Of a DNA stretch of 62,494 nt, positions 8,058-17,017 are shown one piece after another (the first letter of the stretch is position 1; each line of letters opens with the position of its first letter). Source of the stretch: an uncultured Eubacteriales bacterium (GTDB lineage Bacteria; Bacillota; Clostridia; Oscillospirales; CAG-272); contig CAKXXW010000009.1 in NCBI GenBank assembly GCA_934378145.1, positions 1-62,494 of the forward strand. The letters are read 5' to 3'. The translations under genes and the position numbers were made by a program. The notes beneath the pieces are model-generated. The model was not told the DNA's origin, did not search any database, and saw nothing but the letters and a program-made list of their open reading frames with translations.

Positions 8058-9748
8058 CAGATGAGCTTTCTCTTGAGCTTTGCGATAGCCTCAATAGTGA
8101 GAGAAAATTCCGTCTCTCCGTAAAGCTCGCGGATAAGATCCTCGAGCCTTACAAGGTCAGCCTTGAGTCCGTCATCGAATCTGCCCTCGAGCTTCCTCAG
8201 TATCTTGCGCGAGAACATGACATCGACAGCCTTCGCAGAGCTGCCGCCGCAGGCTACATAGACCGGAACGAAGGTCATTATCTGATTCATCACTCGGTTG
8301 CCGAAGTTTATCTCGAATCTGCTCAGCATAAAACTTCCGAGCCTGTTGAATTTCTCATAATCCTCTCTCGACATATTGTAATCGGAGGTCCCCACCGCCT
8401 CACGGAACAGAGCGACAAGCTCATCCGAGCCGAGGTGTATCGGATTTACCTCCGGAACACCTCCGAGCGACTCATTACGGTGCGAAAAGTCGATTATCGC
8501 GGCACGGTCGTAGACCTTGTCGGTGATCGTGAAGGTAGAGTCGTCGCGGTTTGCGGTGCCGATGAACCATGTATTGCCGAGGATCTTCACCGAACATCCG
8601 TCGGTGAAATTCGCGGGGAGCTTTCCCTTCGTCGACGAGGGCATGAGCTCTATCTTCCAATCCTCGGGATCAAGCTCCAGAACAGACAGAAAGTCGGCGA
8701 AGTAATACTCGACTCTCGAGAGATTCATCTCGTCAAGCACCATAAGGTTTATGTCATCTTTCCTGTACGACGCAGTATATAGCGCACGAAGGAAGGGCGT
8801 CTCTTTGAAGCTGCCCGTAAAATCGTTGTAATAGCCGAGAATATCGCTCCTGTCCTTCCACGACGCCTGAACGGGCGTGAAACATGCAGAGCAACCGGTA
8901 TATTCGGCAAAATATTTCGGGAGAGAGGTCTTTCCGGTCCCCGAAAGTCCCTCAAGGATCAGAAATCTCGAACACGCCATCCCCGCGATAAATGAGCGGA
9001 TCGTATCGGGAGTGTAATACATTTTACGGCTCTCAAGGTATGTATTGAAGCCGTCGCAGAGCTGCCTCAGTGAAATGTCCGCCGATTCCTCGGGCATATA
9101 AGGCTCCGCGGCGTACTTTTCGTCTATCGCGAGAAGGTCGGGAAATATCTCTCCGCGTCGCTCGTTACCGTGATGCGAGCCTCCGTTCTTCAGCGCGTCG
9201 GCTTCTATGCTGAACGGCGCTCTGACAGAGATGCGGCGCCTCTCCTTCTTATCTTTCTGTTTCCCGTCCGATTCCCTTCTGCGCTTTACCGACTCGCTTA
9301 TGACACGGATGAGTCTCCTCACTCCCATACAGAGCAGATAACCCGCCGCTCCTCCGGCAATGAAGACCGCCAACGCCGTGAAGAAGTTCGCCGCGTTCGG
9401 CTTCGATGAGGGCAGAAAACCCGGTACTGCAAGCGAGAGGATCATAAACACCGCACCTATGATCGAGGGCAGGAAAACGAGAAGACGCTTTATCAGCGTG
9501 CGCTTCGCATTCTTTCCCGAAAGGCTTCCGGTAAAACAAAGCACGAGGACAGCCACGACCCATTGCGCAACGGCAAATTCGGTGAGGTAGAAAAGATTCA
9601 TCCAGCTCTCTCCGTCTATTTTCAGAAGTCCCGTAAGTCCGAAGAGGTAAAGCACTCCGTAAGCGATCGCAAGCACTGCAAAAAGCTCGAAGGTCTGCAT
9701 CTTCAGCAGAAGTTCGGTTATCGGTCTGTTTTCTTTTTCCGTATTCAT
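8057..9748 (-). CDS. Membrane-anchored McrB-like AAA+ ATPase
   Basis: 563 residues from ATG 9748 (ribosome site AAGGGGA; an upstream in-frame ATG at 9814 overlaps the promoter and is unlikely). Residues 20-142 hold four predicted membrane helices (about 22-40, 53-75, 88-110, 120-142), followed by a very basic linker (145-172). The C-terminal half is a McrB/MoxR-type AAA+ domain: Walker A GLSGTGKTS (267-275), Walker B LMVLDEMNLSRVEYYF (335-350), sensor GTANRD (397-402), then DRAAIIDF with a likely arginine finger. McrB is normally soluble, so the membrane anchor is unusual. Paired with the DUF2357 gene in a two-gene operon with its own promoter and terminator. Confidence 0.85.
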   Translation of the reverse strand: MNTEKENRPITELLLKMQTFELFAVLAIAYGVLYLFGLTGLLKIDGESWMNLFYLTEFAVAQWVVAVLVLCFTGSLSGKNAKRTLIKRLLVFLPSIIGAVFMILSLAVPGFLPSSKPNAANFFTALAVFIAGGAAGYLLCMGVRRLIRVISESVKRRRESDGKQKDKKERRRISVRAPFSIEADALKNGGSHHGNERRGEIFPDLLAIDEKYAAEPYMPEESADISLRQLCDGFNTYLESRKMYYTPDTIRSFIAGMACSRFLILEGLSGTGKTSLPKYFAEYTGCSACFTPVQASWKDRSDILGYYNDFTGSFKETPFLRALYTASYRKDDINLMVLDEMNLSRVEYYFADFLSVLELDPEDWKIELMPSSTKGKLPANFTDGCSVKILGNTWFIGTANRDDSTFTITDKVYDRAAIIDFSHRNESLGGVPEVNPIHLGSDELVALFREAVGTSDYNMSREDYEKFNRLGSFMLSRFEINFGNRVMNQIMTFVPVYVACGGSSAKAVDVMFSRKILRKLEGRFDDGLKADLVRLEDLIRELYGETEFSLTIEAIAKLKRKLI

Positions 9749-9785
9749 AATATCCCCTTGCTTTTTGAATGGTAGTATCGCGTAT

Positions 9786-9814
9786 ATGATACCACAAAGA
9801 ATATTTTCTATCAA
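9786..9814 (-). promoter_or_regulatory. Promoter of the AAA+/DUF2357 operon
   Basis: Minus strand TTGATA (9809-9814), 17 bp, TATCAT (9786-9791), 38 bp before the ATG at 9748. Confidence 0.6.
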
Positions 9815-9899
9815 GAGCCGTTATCCCAAAGCAAAAAAATTTTCGCTGTTTTTCCCGTCTGTTCGAGTTTTTACAACATTTTCTTAAACATATGAAATC

Positions 9900-9938
9900 G
9901 ACGGACAAACGCCCGAAACAGTTTGTCCGTCGGTTTAT
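9900..9938 (-). terminator. Hairpin after udk
   Basis: Stem GACGGACAAAC (9900-9910) with GTTTGTCCGTC (9921-9931), 13 bp past the udk stop. It closes the long ileS-udk run; the T tract is poor on the minus strand and better on the plus strand. Confidence 0.55.
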
Positions 9939-9944
9939 TTCATT

Positions 9945-10565
9945 TCAGAGAGACGCAAGGTGACTCTGCACCTTGTTTATTATAAGGTCGAGTGCGACAC
10001 GGTTCCTGCCGCCCTCGGGGACGACTATGTCGGCGTTGTGGCGGCTCGGCTCGACGAACTGCTCGTGCATCGGCTTTACCGTCGAGAGGTATTGGTCGAT
10101 GACCGAACGGAGCGACCTTCCCCTGTCCTCGACATCGCGAAGGATCCTTCGAAGGATCCTCACATCGGCGTCGGTATCGACAAATATGCGAAGATCCATA
10201 AGCTCGGTCAGCCTCGGCTCGGCAAGGATGAGAATGCCCTCGATTATTATAACGGGCGCCGGCTCGATCCTCTTTGTCCGGTCGGAGCGTGTATGTATCG
10301 TATAATCATAAACCGGGCAGTCGACAGCCTCTCCGGCGGCGAGCCTCTTTATATCGGCGACGAAGAGGTCGGTATCAAAGGCGTCGGGGTGGTCGTAATT
10401 GAGCCTCACCCGCTCCTCCATCGGCATATCGTCGTGCGCCTTGTAGTAATCGTCGTGGCATACGACGGCGATCCTCTCGCCGAAGCGCTCGGCGATCCGT
10501 TTCGTGATCGTGGTCTTTCCGCTGCCGGTGCCTCCGGCGATTCCTATTATCATAGTCTTGTCCAT
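9945..10565 (-). CDS. udk: Uridine kinase
   Basis: Phosphorylates uridine and cytidine to UMP/CMP with ATP or GTP (pyrimidine salvage). 206 residues, normal for the family. P-loop GIAGGTGSGKTT (8-19), the nucleoside-binding HDDYYK, YDHPDAFDTD, VYDYTIHTR and the lid region RDVEDRGRSL are all present. Last gene of the minus-strand run that begins at ileS. Confidence 0.97.
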   Translation of the reverse strand: MDKTMIIGIAGGTGSGKTTITKRIAERFGERIAVVCHDDYYKAHDDMPMEERVRLNYDHPDAFDTDLFVADIKRLAAGEAVDCPVYDYTIHTRSDRTKRIEPAPVIIIEGILILAEPRLTELMDLRIFVDTDADVRILRRILRDVEDRGRSLRSVIDQYLSTVKPMHEQFVEPSRHNADIVVPEGGRNRVALDLIINKVQSHLASL

Positions 10566-10581
10566 ACCTTTGTCCTTCCTT

Positions 10582-10896
10582 TCACTTTCCTGCGGCGGTG
10601 AGGGCGATGAGCAGGTCGCGGTCGTCGTCCTCGGCTGCCTTGTTGCGCTTTATCGCTCCGCATCTTTCGCATCTGTGTGTCACGATGAAGCCACGCTTCG
10701 GGTCGGTGTCGACACCTATCGGACGGAGCGCCCCCCCGCATTCGCAGGCACGGTCACCGGGATTTATATCTATGTGTACCGACCAGAGGCAATAGGGGCA
10801 GTGGTTCCTTGAGGTATAACCGAGAGGCTCGACCTGCCGCCCGCAATGGATGCAGGTAAAGCCGCTGTCGTTTTTTGTAAAGCGTTTGACTTCCAT
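10582..10896 (-). CDS. RNHCP-domain zinc protein
   Basis: A 104-residue protein of the small RNHCP family (named for the motif seen here as SRNHCPYCLWSVH). CIHCG, HCPYC, CECGG and CERCG form four CxxC-type pairs, enough for two zinc sites. Function unknown in the family; the fold suggests nucleic acid binding. It lies 5 bp after rarA and 16 bp before udk, so it is co-transcribed. Confidence 0.85.
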   Translation of the reverse strand: MEVKRFTKNDSGFTCIHCGRQVEPLGYTSRNHCPYCLWSVHIDINPGDRACECGGALRPIGVDTDPKRGFIVTHRCERCGAIKRNKAAEDDDRDLLIALTAAGK

Positions 10897-10901
10897 AAGG
10901 C

Positions 10902-12125
10902 TCAGTTCTTCCCTCCCTTTACGGCGTCCCAGTAGGCTTTCGCCGCCTGTTCGACCTTGTTTTCGCCCGGCTCGTAATACTTTCTGCCGCGCAGATCGGG
11001 CGGCAGGTAATTCTGCGCCACCCAGTGGTTCTTAAAGTCATGCGGATATTTGTAGCCCTTGAAGAGCGGGCTTTGAAGGATCGTCGGTATCTGCCCACCG
11101 AGTCCCTTCGCAATGTCGGCTTCGGCAGCATTCACGGCAAGGTACGCCGAGTTCGACTTCGGACAGGTGGCAAGGAAGAGTGCCGCGTTCGCCAACGGGA
11201 GCTTCGCCTCTGGAAGACCCGATTCTATCGCCGCCGCGCAACATTCACCGACTATCGCCGCCGCCTGCGGATAGGCAAGACCTATATCCTCCGAGGCTAT
11301 TATCTTAAGCCTGCGGCAGGTCGGCAGAAGCTCGCCGAGTGAAAGCAGGCGCGCAAGGTAGAATGCCGTCGCATCGGGATCCGAGCCTCTTATCGACTTC
11401 TGAAGTGCCGAAAGAAGGTCATAATGCGTGTCCTCGCCGTAATTTCCGATACCGGCATTGAAGGAATCGACATCCTCCTTGCTTATCTCCTTCTCCGCGG
11501 CAAAGTAAGCGTTCTCGAGCAGGTTTATCGCGTGCCTCACATCTCCGCCGGCGATCTTGCCTATGTGAAGAAGCACATCGTTTTCGGCAGTCTTCTCGGT
11601 GCCGTTCGAAATATTGAGGTACCCGAGCGCTCTCGTAAGCGCCCTTGCGATCGCCTCGGGCTTCACCGGACGGAACTCAAAGAGCGAGGAACGCGAGATC
11701 AGGGCATTGTAAACATAGAAATGAGGATTCTCTGTCGTCGAGGCGATGAGCGTCACCCTTCCGTCCTCGATATATTCGAGCAGCGACTGCTGCTGCTTTC
11801 GGTTGAAATACTGTATCTCGTCAAGGTAGAGAAGCACTCCGCCCGCGCCGAAGACATTCGCCGTTTCGGAGAGGATCTGCTTCACATCGTTAAGGCTCGC
11901 GGAGGTCGCGTTGAGCCTTCTGAAATACATACCGGATGCCTCGGCGATGACGGTCGCCGCCGTGGTCTTTCCGGTCCCCGGAGGGCCGAAAAAAATCATA
12001 TTCGTGACCCGCCCGGAGTTCACCATCCGTCTGACGACTCCTCTTTCTCCGAAAAGGTGTTCCTGACCGACTATGTCGTCAAAGCTCTTCGGTCTCAGAA
12101 GGTCGGCAAGCTGTGCGTTTCTCAT
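10902..12125 (-). CDS. rarA: Replication-associated recombination protein RarA (MgsA)
   Basis: AAA+ clamp-loader-like ATPase acting at stalled replication forks. The 407 residues contain LADLLRPKSFDDIVGQEHL at the start, Walker A GPPGTGKTT, Walker B LYLDEIQYFN, the sensor ASTTENP and the C-terminal MgsA domain (GLAYPQAAAIV, YPHDFKNHWV..YLPPDL). Starts 1 bp from the stop of the transglutaminase gene. Confidence 0.95.
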   Translation of the reverse strand: MRNAQLADLLRPKSFDDIVGQEHLFGERGVVRRMVNSGRVTNMIFFGPPGTGKTTAATVIAEASGMYFRRLNATSASLNDVKQILSETANVFGAGGVLLYLDEIQYFNRKQQQSLLEYIEDGRVTLIASTTENPHFYVYNALISRSSLFEFRPVKPEAIARALTRALGYLNISNGTEKTAENDVLLHIGKIAGGDVRHAINLLENAYFAAEKEISKEDVDSFNAGIGNYGEDTHYDLLSALQKSIRGSDPDATAFYLARLLSLGELLPTCRRLKIIASEDIGLAYPQAAAIVGECCAAAIESGLPEAKLPLANAALFLATCPKSNSAYLAVNAAEADIAKGLGGQIPTILQSPLFKGYKYPHDFKNHWVAQNYLPPDLRGRKYYEPGENKVEQAAKAYWDAVKGGKN

Positions 12126-12126
12126 A

Positions 12127-13491
12127 TCAGAAGACCTCCTCCGATGAAATCAGCTTCTTTGCGCTTATCACCTGCCCGAAGAAAAGCACCTCGTCGGTGT
12201 ATTCGGCTTCGCCGTCCTGATTGTCGTAGGGATCGCGGCGCACATAAGACTTCGGCGGACTGAAGGGCGACTGAAATTCCGAATTGGCAACAAGGCGGAA
12301 GCAGTCAAGATTCCCGAAGTAATACTCATGCGCCTCACTGTCCCCGTTTCTGAAAGACGAGCCGCCGTAGGACGGGTCGGCGTAGAGCCAGCCGTAGGGT
12401 GCGACATAGAACTGCGCCCAGTCGTGATCGCCGAAGTGTCCCGGCCTTATCGAGCAGCCCGACTGCCACCTTGCCGGCACTCCGAGGATGCGGCAGAGAG
12501 TTATGAAGAGCAGCGCCTGTACTCCGCAGTCGCCCCTTCCCGACAGAGCCGCGTTCTCGGCGATATTTTCAAGGCAGAAATAGTGCCTCATATACGAATA
12601 ACTGATATTTTCGGTCACCCACATATAGACCCGACGCGCGAGCAGGTAGGGATTCTTCTCTTCCCCCGCGATCGTTTCGGCAAGGGCGCGAAGGTATGGC
12701 GTGAAGACTATATGCGGAGCCTTCTCAGAAAGAAAATCGCCCTCGGGAAGCTCCCGCGTCACCCTCTCGGGGTCGACCTTTCTGTAAGTTGCGCGGTTCA
12801 CATAGGAATATTCGACAAAATATTCCTTGCCGGCAACGCACGGTGTCTCGATATAAGCCGTTCTCTGCGATGCCGACGAGATCACGACGGGATCCGACGA
12901 AGCTATGAATGTCACCTCGCTCTGCTCCCTGCCCTCGCGGGCATAGGGCAGGTGGATGCGCAGTATCTTGCCCTCTCTCTCGGCTTTCGGTGAAAGCGAC
13001 AGGCTCATCCTCACCCTGAAACGGAATGCCCGGCTGCCGCGCTCCTTCATTATCTTTATATTTTCCGTTCTGAATGTGTTCGGCTCGGGAGATGCGGAGT
13101 CCCCCTCAAGCGAGCGCAGATAAGCCCCGCACGAGCCGAGGATATTCGATGCCGCCGAATTCTGATAATATTCCTTCCCGTCACGCAGGATAAAGTCGGC
13201 AAAGCCCCTCTCGCGGCAAATATCGAGCGCCTCTTTGCCGAAATGGGGGTACTTTTCCTTTACTCTTGCGACGATCTCATCTCCGGTGAGCCTGTAATCC
13301 TCCTTCATCGCCGCCGCGATGAGCGATTCAAGGTAAAGCCTTCTCCGAAGTGCGTGAGGCATATCGCGCAGACCGTAGCGCGCGATCGCGGCAAGCTCGC
13401 CGTCAAAATCTCCGGCGTACTTGTAATATTTTATCTCCTCCGGCAGAGAGACCGAAAGATATTTTATCTCTTCTTCCGAAAATTTTCCCAA
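12127..13491 (-). CDS. Transglutaminase-like cysteine protease domain protein
   Basis: About 454 residues. No signal peptide is visible, so probably cytoplasmic. The C-terminal part has the papain-like transglutaminase core: Cys in GRGDCGVQALLF, His in FGDHDWAQFYV and Asp in WLYADPSYGG. The N-terminal helical region and middle beta-rich region are not assigned. Start: two TTG codons (13500 and 13491) are in frame; the ribosome site GGGAGG lies 1 bp before the first and 10 bp before the second, so 13491 is preferred. Lies between a U32 protein and rarA in the ileS run. Substrate unknown. Confidence 0.8.
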   Translation of the reverse strand: MGKFSEEEIKYLSVSLPEEIKYYKYAGDFDGELAAIARYGLRDMPHALRRRLYLESLIAAAMKEDYRLTGDEIVARVKEKYPHFGKEALDICRERGFADFILRDGKEYYQNSAASNILGSCGAYLRSLEGDSASPEPNTFRTENIKIMKERGSRAFRFRVRMSLSLSPKAEREGKILRIHLPYAREGREQSEVTFIASSDPVVISSASQRTAYIETPCVAGKEYFVEYSYVNRATYRKVDPERVTRELPEGDFLSEKAPHIVFTPYLRALAETIAGEEKNPYLLARRVYMWVTENISYSYMRHYFCLENIAENAALSGRGDCGVQALLFITLCRILGVPARWQSGCSIRPGHFGDHDWAQFYVAPYGWLYADPSYGGSSFRNGDSEAHEYYFGNLDCFRLVANSEFQSPFSPPKSYVRRDPYDNQDGEAEYTDEVLFFGQVISAKKLISSEEVF

Positions 13492-13508
13492 AGCAGGCAA
13501 ACCTCCCT

Positions 13509-14741
13509 TTATTCTCCCGCGCGGAGTATATCTCCGGCAAAGGCTCTCACGGGCAATCTTATGTAAAACTCCATCCCGGGGTGCGGGACCGAGCCGATCT
13601 CGTTTCCGTTCGCGTCGAAAAGCTCACGCACGGTGAAGCTCACACCGGTAAGACCGGGCGAGAGAAGCTCGACCCTGTCCCCGACCGAAAATTTATTCTT
13701 CTGACTGAAACGGCAGAGCCCGCATTCGCCCGATGCCTCGACAGCCGAGGCGAGGAACGCCTTGTCCCTGATATAGCCGCTCCGTGTGCAGAGGTTCGCA
13801 TTCTCCGCGGGCGTGTTCAGATAAAAGCCATGGCAGTATTCCCTGTGCGACACGCTCTCAAGCTCGGTCATAAGCGCCGGATCGAAGGTATATCCCTCCG
13901 GATCGGCAAAGTACCTGTCGACCGCGATACGGTAGGCATTCGTCACGACGGCGGTATAGTACGCCGACTTGACCCTTCCCTCTATCTTGAAGGAATCAAC
14001 ACCCGCCTTTATAAGCTCGGGAACTATATCTATCGTACACATATCCTTTGAGGACATGATAAATGTCCCGCGGGCATCCTCCTCGACCGGTATCGGCAGG
14101 TCGGGGCGCTTTTCCTCGATAAGAGTATAGTTCCAGCGGCAGGGCTGGGCGCAGGCTCCGTGATTCGCATCGCGTCCGGTGAGCTGATTTGACAGCATAC
14201 ACCTTCCGCTGTACGACACGCACATGGCTCCGTGAACGAAAGCCTCAAGCTCGACGCTGTCGGGCAGAGCCTCCCGTATCGCGGCGATCTCGGACAGGGT
14301 AAGCTCGCGCGCAAGCACGAGCCTTTCGGCTCCGAGCGCGGCATATGCCTTCGCTGCCGCGGGGGAGCAGATGCTCGCCTGCGTCGATATATGTACCGGC
14401 ACATCGGGCAGAAGCTCGTGTACCGTTGCGATGACGCCGAGGTCTGCGGCGATTATCGCGTCGATGCCCATCCCCGAAAGCGAGGAAAGAAATTCCCTCA
14501 GCGCGGGATATTCGCTCCCGTGCGGCAGGACATTTACCGTAAGGTAGAGCTTCTTCCCCGCGGCATGGACGGTTTTGCAGGCTGTCTCAAGCTCCTCGTA
14601 CGAGAAATTATCCGATGCCGCCCTCATACCGAAATCCTTGCCGGCAAGGTAGACCGCGTCGGCTCCGAAGCGGAGCGCGGCATTGAGCTTCTGCATATCC
14701 CCCGCGGGTGAGAGTATCTCGGGCTTTTTTGTCCTTTTCAT
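13509..14741 (-). CDS. Peptidase U32 family protein (TrhP/RlhA-like)
   Basis: 410 residues. The family is annotated as collagenase-like peptidase but characterised bacterial members hydroxylate RNA (tRNA uridine 34 or 23S rRNA). Seen: PEILSPAGDMQKLNAALRFG and DAVYLAGKDFGMRA at the start, the GRCMLSNQLTGRDANHG..CAQPCRW cysteine cluster, and SSKDMCTIDIVPELIKAG with FKIEGRVKSAYY. The ATG at 14741 overlaps the HAD stop (ATGA), which settles the start against a longer upstream frame. Confidence 0.88.
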   Translation of the reverse strand: MKRTKKPEILSPAGDMQKLNAALRFGADAVYLAGKDFGMRAASDNFSYEELETACKTVHAAGKKLYLTVNVLPHGSEYPALREFLSSLSGMGIDAIIAADLGVIATVHELLPDVPVHISTQASICSPAAAKAYAALGAERLVLARELTLSEIAAIREALPDSVELEAFVHGAMCVSYSGRCMLSNQLTGRDANHGACAQPCRWNYTLIEEKRPDLPIPVEEDARGTFIMSSKDMCTIDIVPELIKAGVDSFKIEGRVKSAYYTAVVTNAYRIAVDRYFADPEGYTFDPALMTELESVSHREYCHGFYLNTPAENANLCTRSGYIRDKAFLASAVEASGECGLCRFSQKNKFSVGDRVELLSPGLTGVSFTVRELFDANGNEIGSVPHPGMEFYIRLPVRAFAGDILRAGE

Positions 14742-15583
14742 AGCTTTTCTTCTCCGAGCCTGTCTATCAGTGCGGCGATAAAGCCCTCGTCGCAGTGGCA
14801 GAGGCAAAGATCGGCGATCTTCTTCACCTCGTCTATCGCGTTTTCGGGGCAGGCGGAAATATCCGCGGCTCCGAGCATCGCAAGGTCGTTCTCGTAATCC
14901 CCGCAGGCGCAGACCCTGACCTTCTCCCCGAGCTTCCTTTCGGCAAGTTCGCGAAGCCTTCCGAGCATCGCCGCCTTGTTGCATCCCGCCATCTGTATCT
15001 CAAGGTAGCGCATCGAGCTTTTTCCGTACTCGAAAACGCCCGGGAAATTCTTTTCAAGTCCGGCGCGTACCTCGTCAAGCACCGACGCCTCGTCGCGGAA
15101 GACGATCTTGAGCCATTCCTCGTCGTTCTTCGTGAGCCACACTCCGTCGTCGATTATCCTCACCGAGTCGGGATAGGGCGCGAGATCCTTCTTTATGAAT
15201 CCCGTAAGGCGGTCGGTAACAAAGCCCGTCAGCGTCGAGATCCTTATCCCGACCGTCGGAAAGCTCTCCCGCACAAATGCAAGCGCCTTCGCGGTGATCT
15301 CTCTTTCAAGCGGTGAAAAATCTATGACCTTCCCCTCCGCAAAATCGAAAAGGCAGGTACCGTTCGCCATGATCGCGGGCGCGTTCAGGAGCTTTTCCGG
15401 CTCGGGAACGACATTGGTTATATTGAGGTACATACGCCCCGACGCGATCGTGAAAAGCCCTCCCTGAGCCTTGAAGCGCTCTATCGCCTCAATATTTTCG
15501 GGAACTACGCGGCTGCCCTTTCCGAGAAAGGTGCCGTCGATATCGGAGACTATGAGGATCCCTCTGAATTTATCCTTGCACAT
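14738..15583 (-). CDS. Cof-type HAD-IIB family phosphatase
   Basis: 281 residues, normal for Cof-like sugar-phosphate or flavin-phosphate phosphatases. Motif I VSDIDGTFLG (nucleophile and acid aspartates), motif II TIASGR, motif III Lys and motif IV GDYENDLAML are present. Substrate cannot be read from sequence. Overlaps rluD by 14 bp upstream and the U32 gene by 4 bp downstream. Confidence 0.9.
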   Translation of the reverse strand: MCKDKFRGILIVSDIDGTFLGKGSRVVPENIEAIERFKAQGGLFTIASGRMYLNITNVVPEPEKLLNAPAIMANGTCLFDFAEGKVIDFSPLEREITAKALAFVRESFPTVGIRISTLTGFVTDRLTGFIKKDLAPYPDSVRIIDDGVWLTKNDEEWLKIVFRDEASVLDEVRAGLEKNFPGVFEYGKSSMRYLEIQMAGCNKAAMLGRLRELAERKLGEKVRVCACGDYENDLAMLGAADISACPENAIDEVKKIADLCLCHCDEGFIAALIDRLGEEKL

Positions 15584-16529
15584 ATTTTTTCCTTAAATTT
15601 TCAAGTATTCCGGTAAAGTAATCGGGCAGCGGCGCATAAAAGGTCTTCTCCTCGCCCGTGCGCGGATGGGTCAGTGTCAGATATTCGGCGTGAAGTATCT
15701 GATGCGTGATGTGATTCGCCTTCTCGAAGGCGGTATGCCCTCCCCCGTAAACAAGGTCGCCCATGAGCGGATGCCCGATGTAGGCGAAATGCACCCTTAT
15801 CTGATGCGTTCTCCCCGTTTCAAGACGGCACCCGACGCAGGTGAAGCCGCCCAGCCTCTCTTTGACCTCGAAGTGCGTGACGGCGTTCCTCGCGTGCTTT
15901 TCGGGGTCGCGGATGACCGCCATCTTCTTTCGGTCGTTCGGGTTGCGCCCGATCGGCGCGTCGACAGTCCCCGAGTCCTCGCGGAAACCTCCGACGGCTA
16001 TCGCACGGTATGTGCGCCTCATGCTGTGATCTTTGAGCTGAGAGGAGAGCGACAGGTGCGAGAAGTCGTTCTTCGCGACGGTGATAAGTCCGCTCGTATC
16101 CTTGTCGATGCGGTGGACTATCCCGGGGCGAAATACTCCCCCGATGCCCGAAAGACTGTCGCCGCAGTGCGAAAGCAGAGCGTTCACGAGCGTCCCGTCG
16201 GGATTTCCGGCTGCCGGATGAACGACCATTCCGACCGGTTTGTTTACTATTATTATGTCACTGTCCTCGAAAATTATATCAAGCGGAATATCCTCCGCCT
16301 CGGCTTTGTCTGCGACGGGAGGCGGAAGCATCACCTCGACCGTATCTCCCGCCGAGAGTTTCAGGTTCTTCGCCGCCGTCCCCGAGTTCACGAGTACATT
16401 TCCGGCTGAAATAAGTTTTGCGGCGGCGGAGCGGGTGATACCCGCTGCCTCCGCCGCAAAAACATCAAGCCTTATCCCCGTCTTCTCTTCCGGGACGGTC
16501 GCCGTTTGCAGGTGGTTGTTTTCTTTCAT
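15570..16529 (-). CDS. RluA/RluD family pseudouridine synthase
   Basis: 319 residues: an S4 RNA-binding domain at the N-terminus (GIRLDVFAAEAAGITRSAAA, residues 18-37) and the catalytic domain with the nucleophile Asp in HRIDKDTSGL, plus GRTHQIRVH. Converts uridines of 23S rRNA to pseudouridine. The reading frame starts 65 bp inside lspA; AAGGAACAG in front of the ATG at 16529 supports this start, so the overlap appears real. lspA-rluD adjacency is usual in Bacillota. Confidence 0.93.
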   Translation of the reverse strand: MKENNHLQTATVPEEKTGIRLDVFAAEAAGITRSAAAKLISAGNVLVNSGTAAKNLKLSAGDTVEVMLPPPVADKAEAEDIPLDIIFEDSDIIIVNKPVGMVVHPAAGNPDGTLVNALLSHCGDSLSGIGGVFRPGIVHRIDKDTSGLITVAKNDFSHLSLSSQLKDHSMRRTYRAIAVGGFREDSGTVDAPIGRNPNDRKKMAVIRDPEKHARNAVTHFEVKERLGGFTCVGCRLETGRTHQIRVHFAYIGHPLMGDLVYGGGHTAFEKANHITHQILHAEYLTLTHPRTGEEKTFYAPLPDYFTGILENLRKKYVQG

Positions 16530-17016
16530 TTTTCTGTTCCTTCACCGTGGAGATGATAAGGTAGAGCATAAGCAGAGCCGCACCGATGCAGACGCAGGAA
16601 TCGGCTCCGTTGAAGACCGGAAAGCCGGGGATGCCGAGCTTCTTCACGAGCGGGATGTCGATATACCGGAATTGCAGGAAGTCCACGACATATCCGTATG
16701 CCACGCGGTCTATCATATTTCCGATCCCGCCGCCGACAATAAGCGCAAGCGACACCGTGAGCAGGCGGTTCTTCGGTCTTTTATAGAGCATATATACGAG
16801 GATCCCGACAATGGCAAGGCTCGAGGTGACGATAAACACCCACCTCTTGTCGGCGAACATCCCCCACGCCGCACCGCGGTTCTCGACATAGACAAAGCCT
16901 ATGACATAGGGTATCACTCCGACACTGCCCCCGCCCTGAAGGTAAATGACGGCGAGCCACTTCGTGAGCTGATCGACTATCACCGTCCCCGCAATGATGC
17001 AGAAGAAGACAAACAT
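16465..17016 (-). CDS. lspA: Lipoprotein signal peptidase (signal peptidase II)
   Basis: Membrane aspartic protease that removes signal peptides of diacylated prolipoproteins, here probably including the lipoproteins in this window. 183 residues, slightly long owing to a charged tail of about 25 residues. Four membrane helices, the N-terminal VDQLTKW, VENRGAAWGMF, and the catalytic aspartates in GNMIDR...VVDF and FNGADS. Starts 1 bp from the ileS stop. Confidence 0.96.
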   Translation of the reverse strand: MFVFFCIIAGTVIVDQLTKWLAVIYLQGGGSVGVIPYVIGFVYVENRGAAWGMFADKRWVFIVTSSLAIVGILVYMLYKRPKNRLLTVSLALIVGGGIGNMIDRVAYGYVVDFLQFRYIDIPLVKKLGIPGFPVFNGADSCVCIGAALLMLYLIISTVKEQKNERKQPPANGDRPGREDGDKA

Positions 17017-17017
17017 A

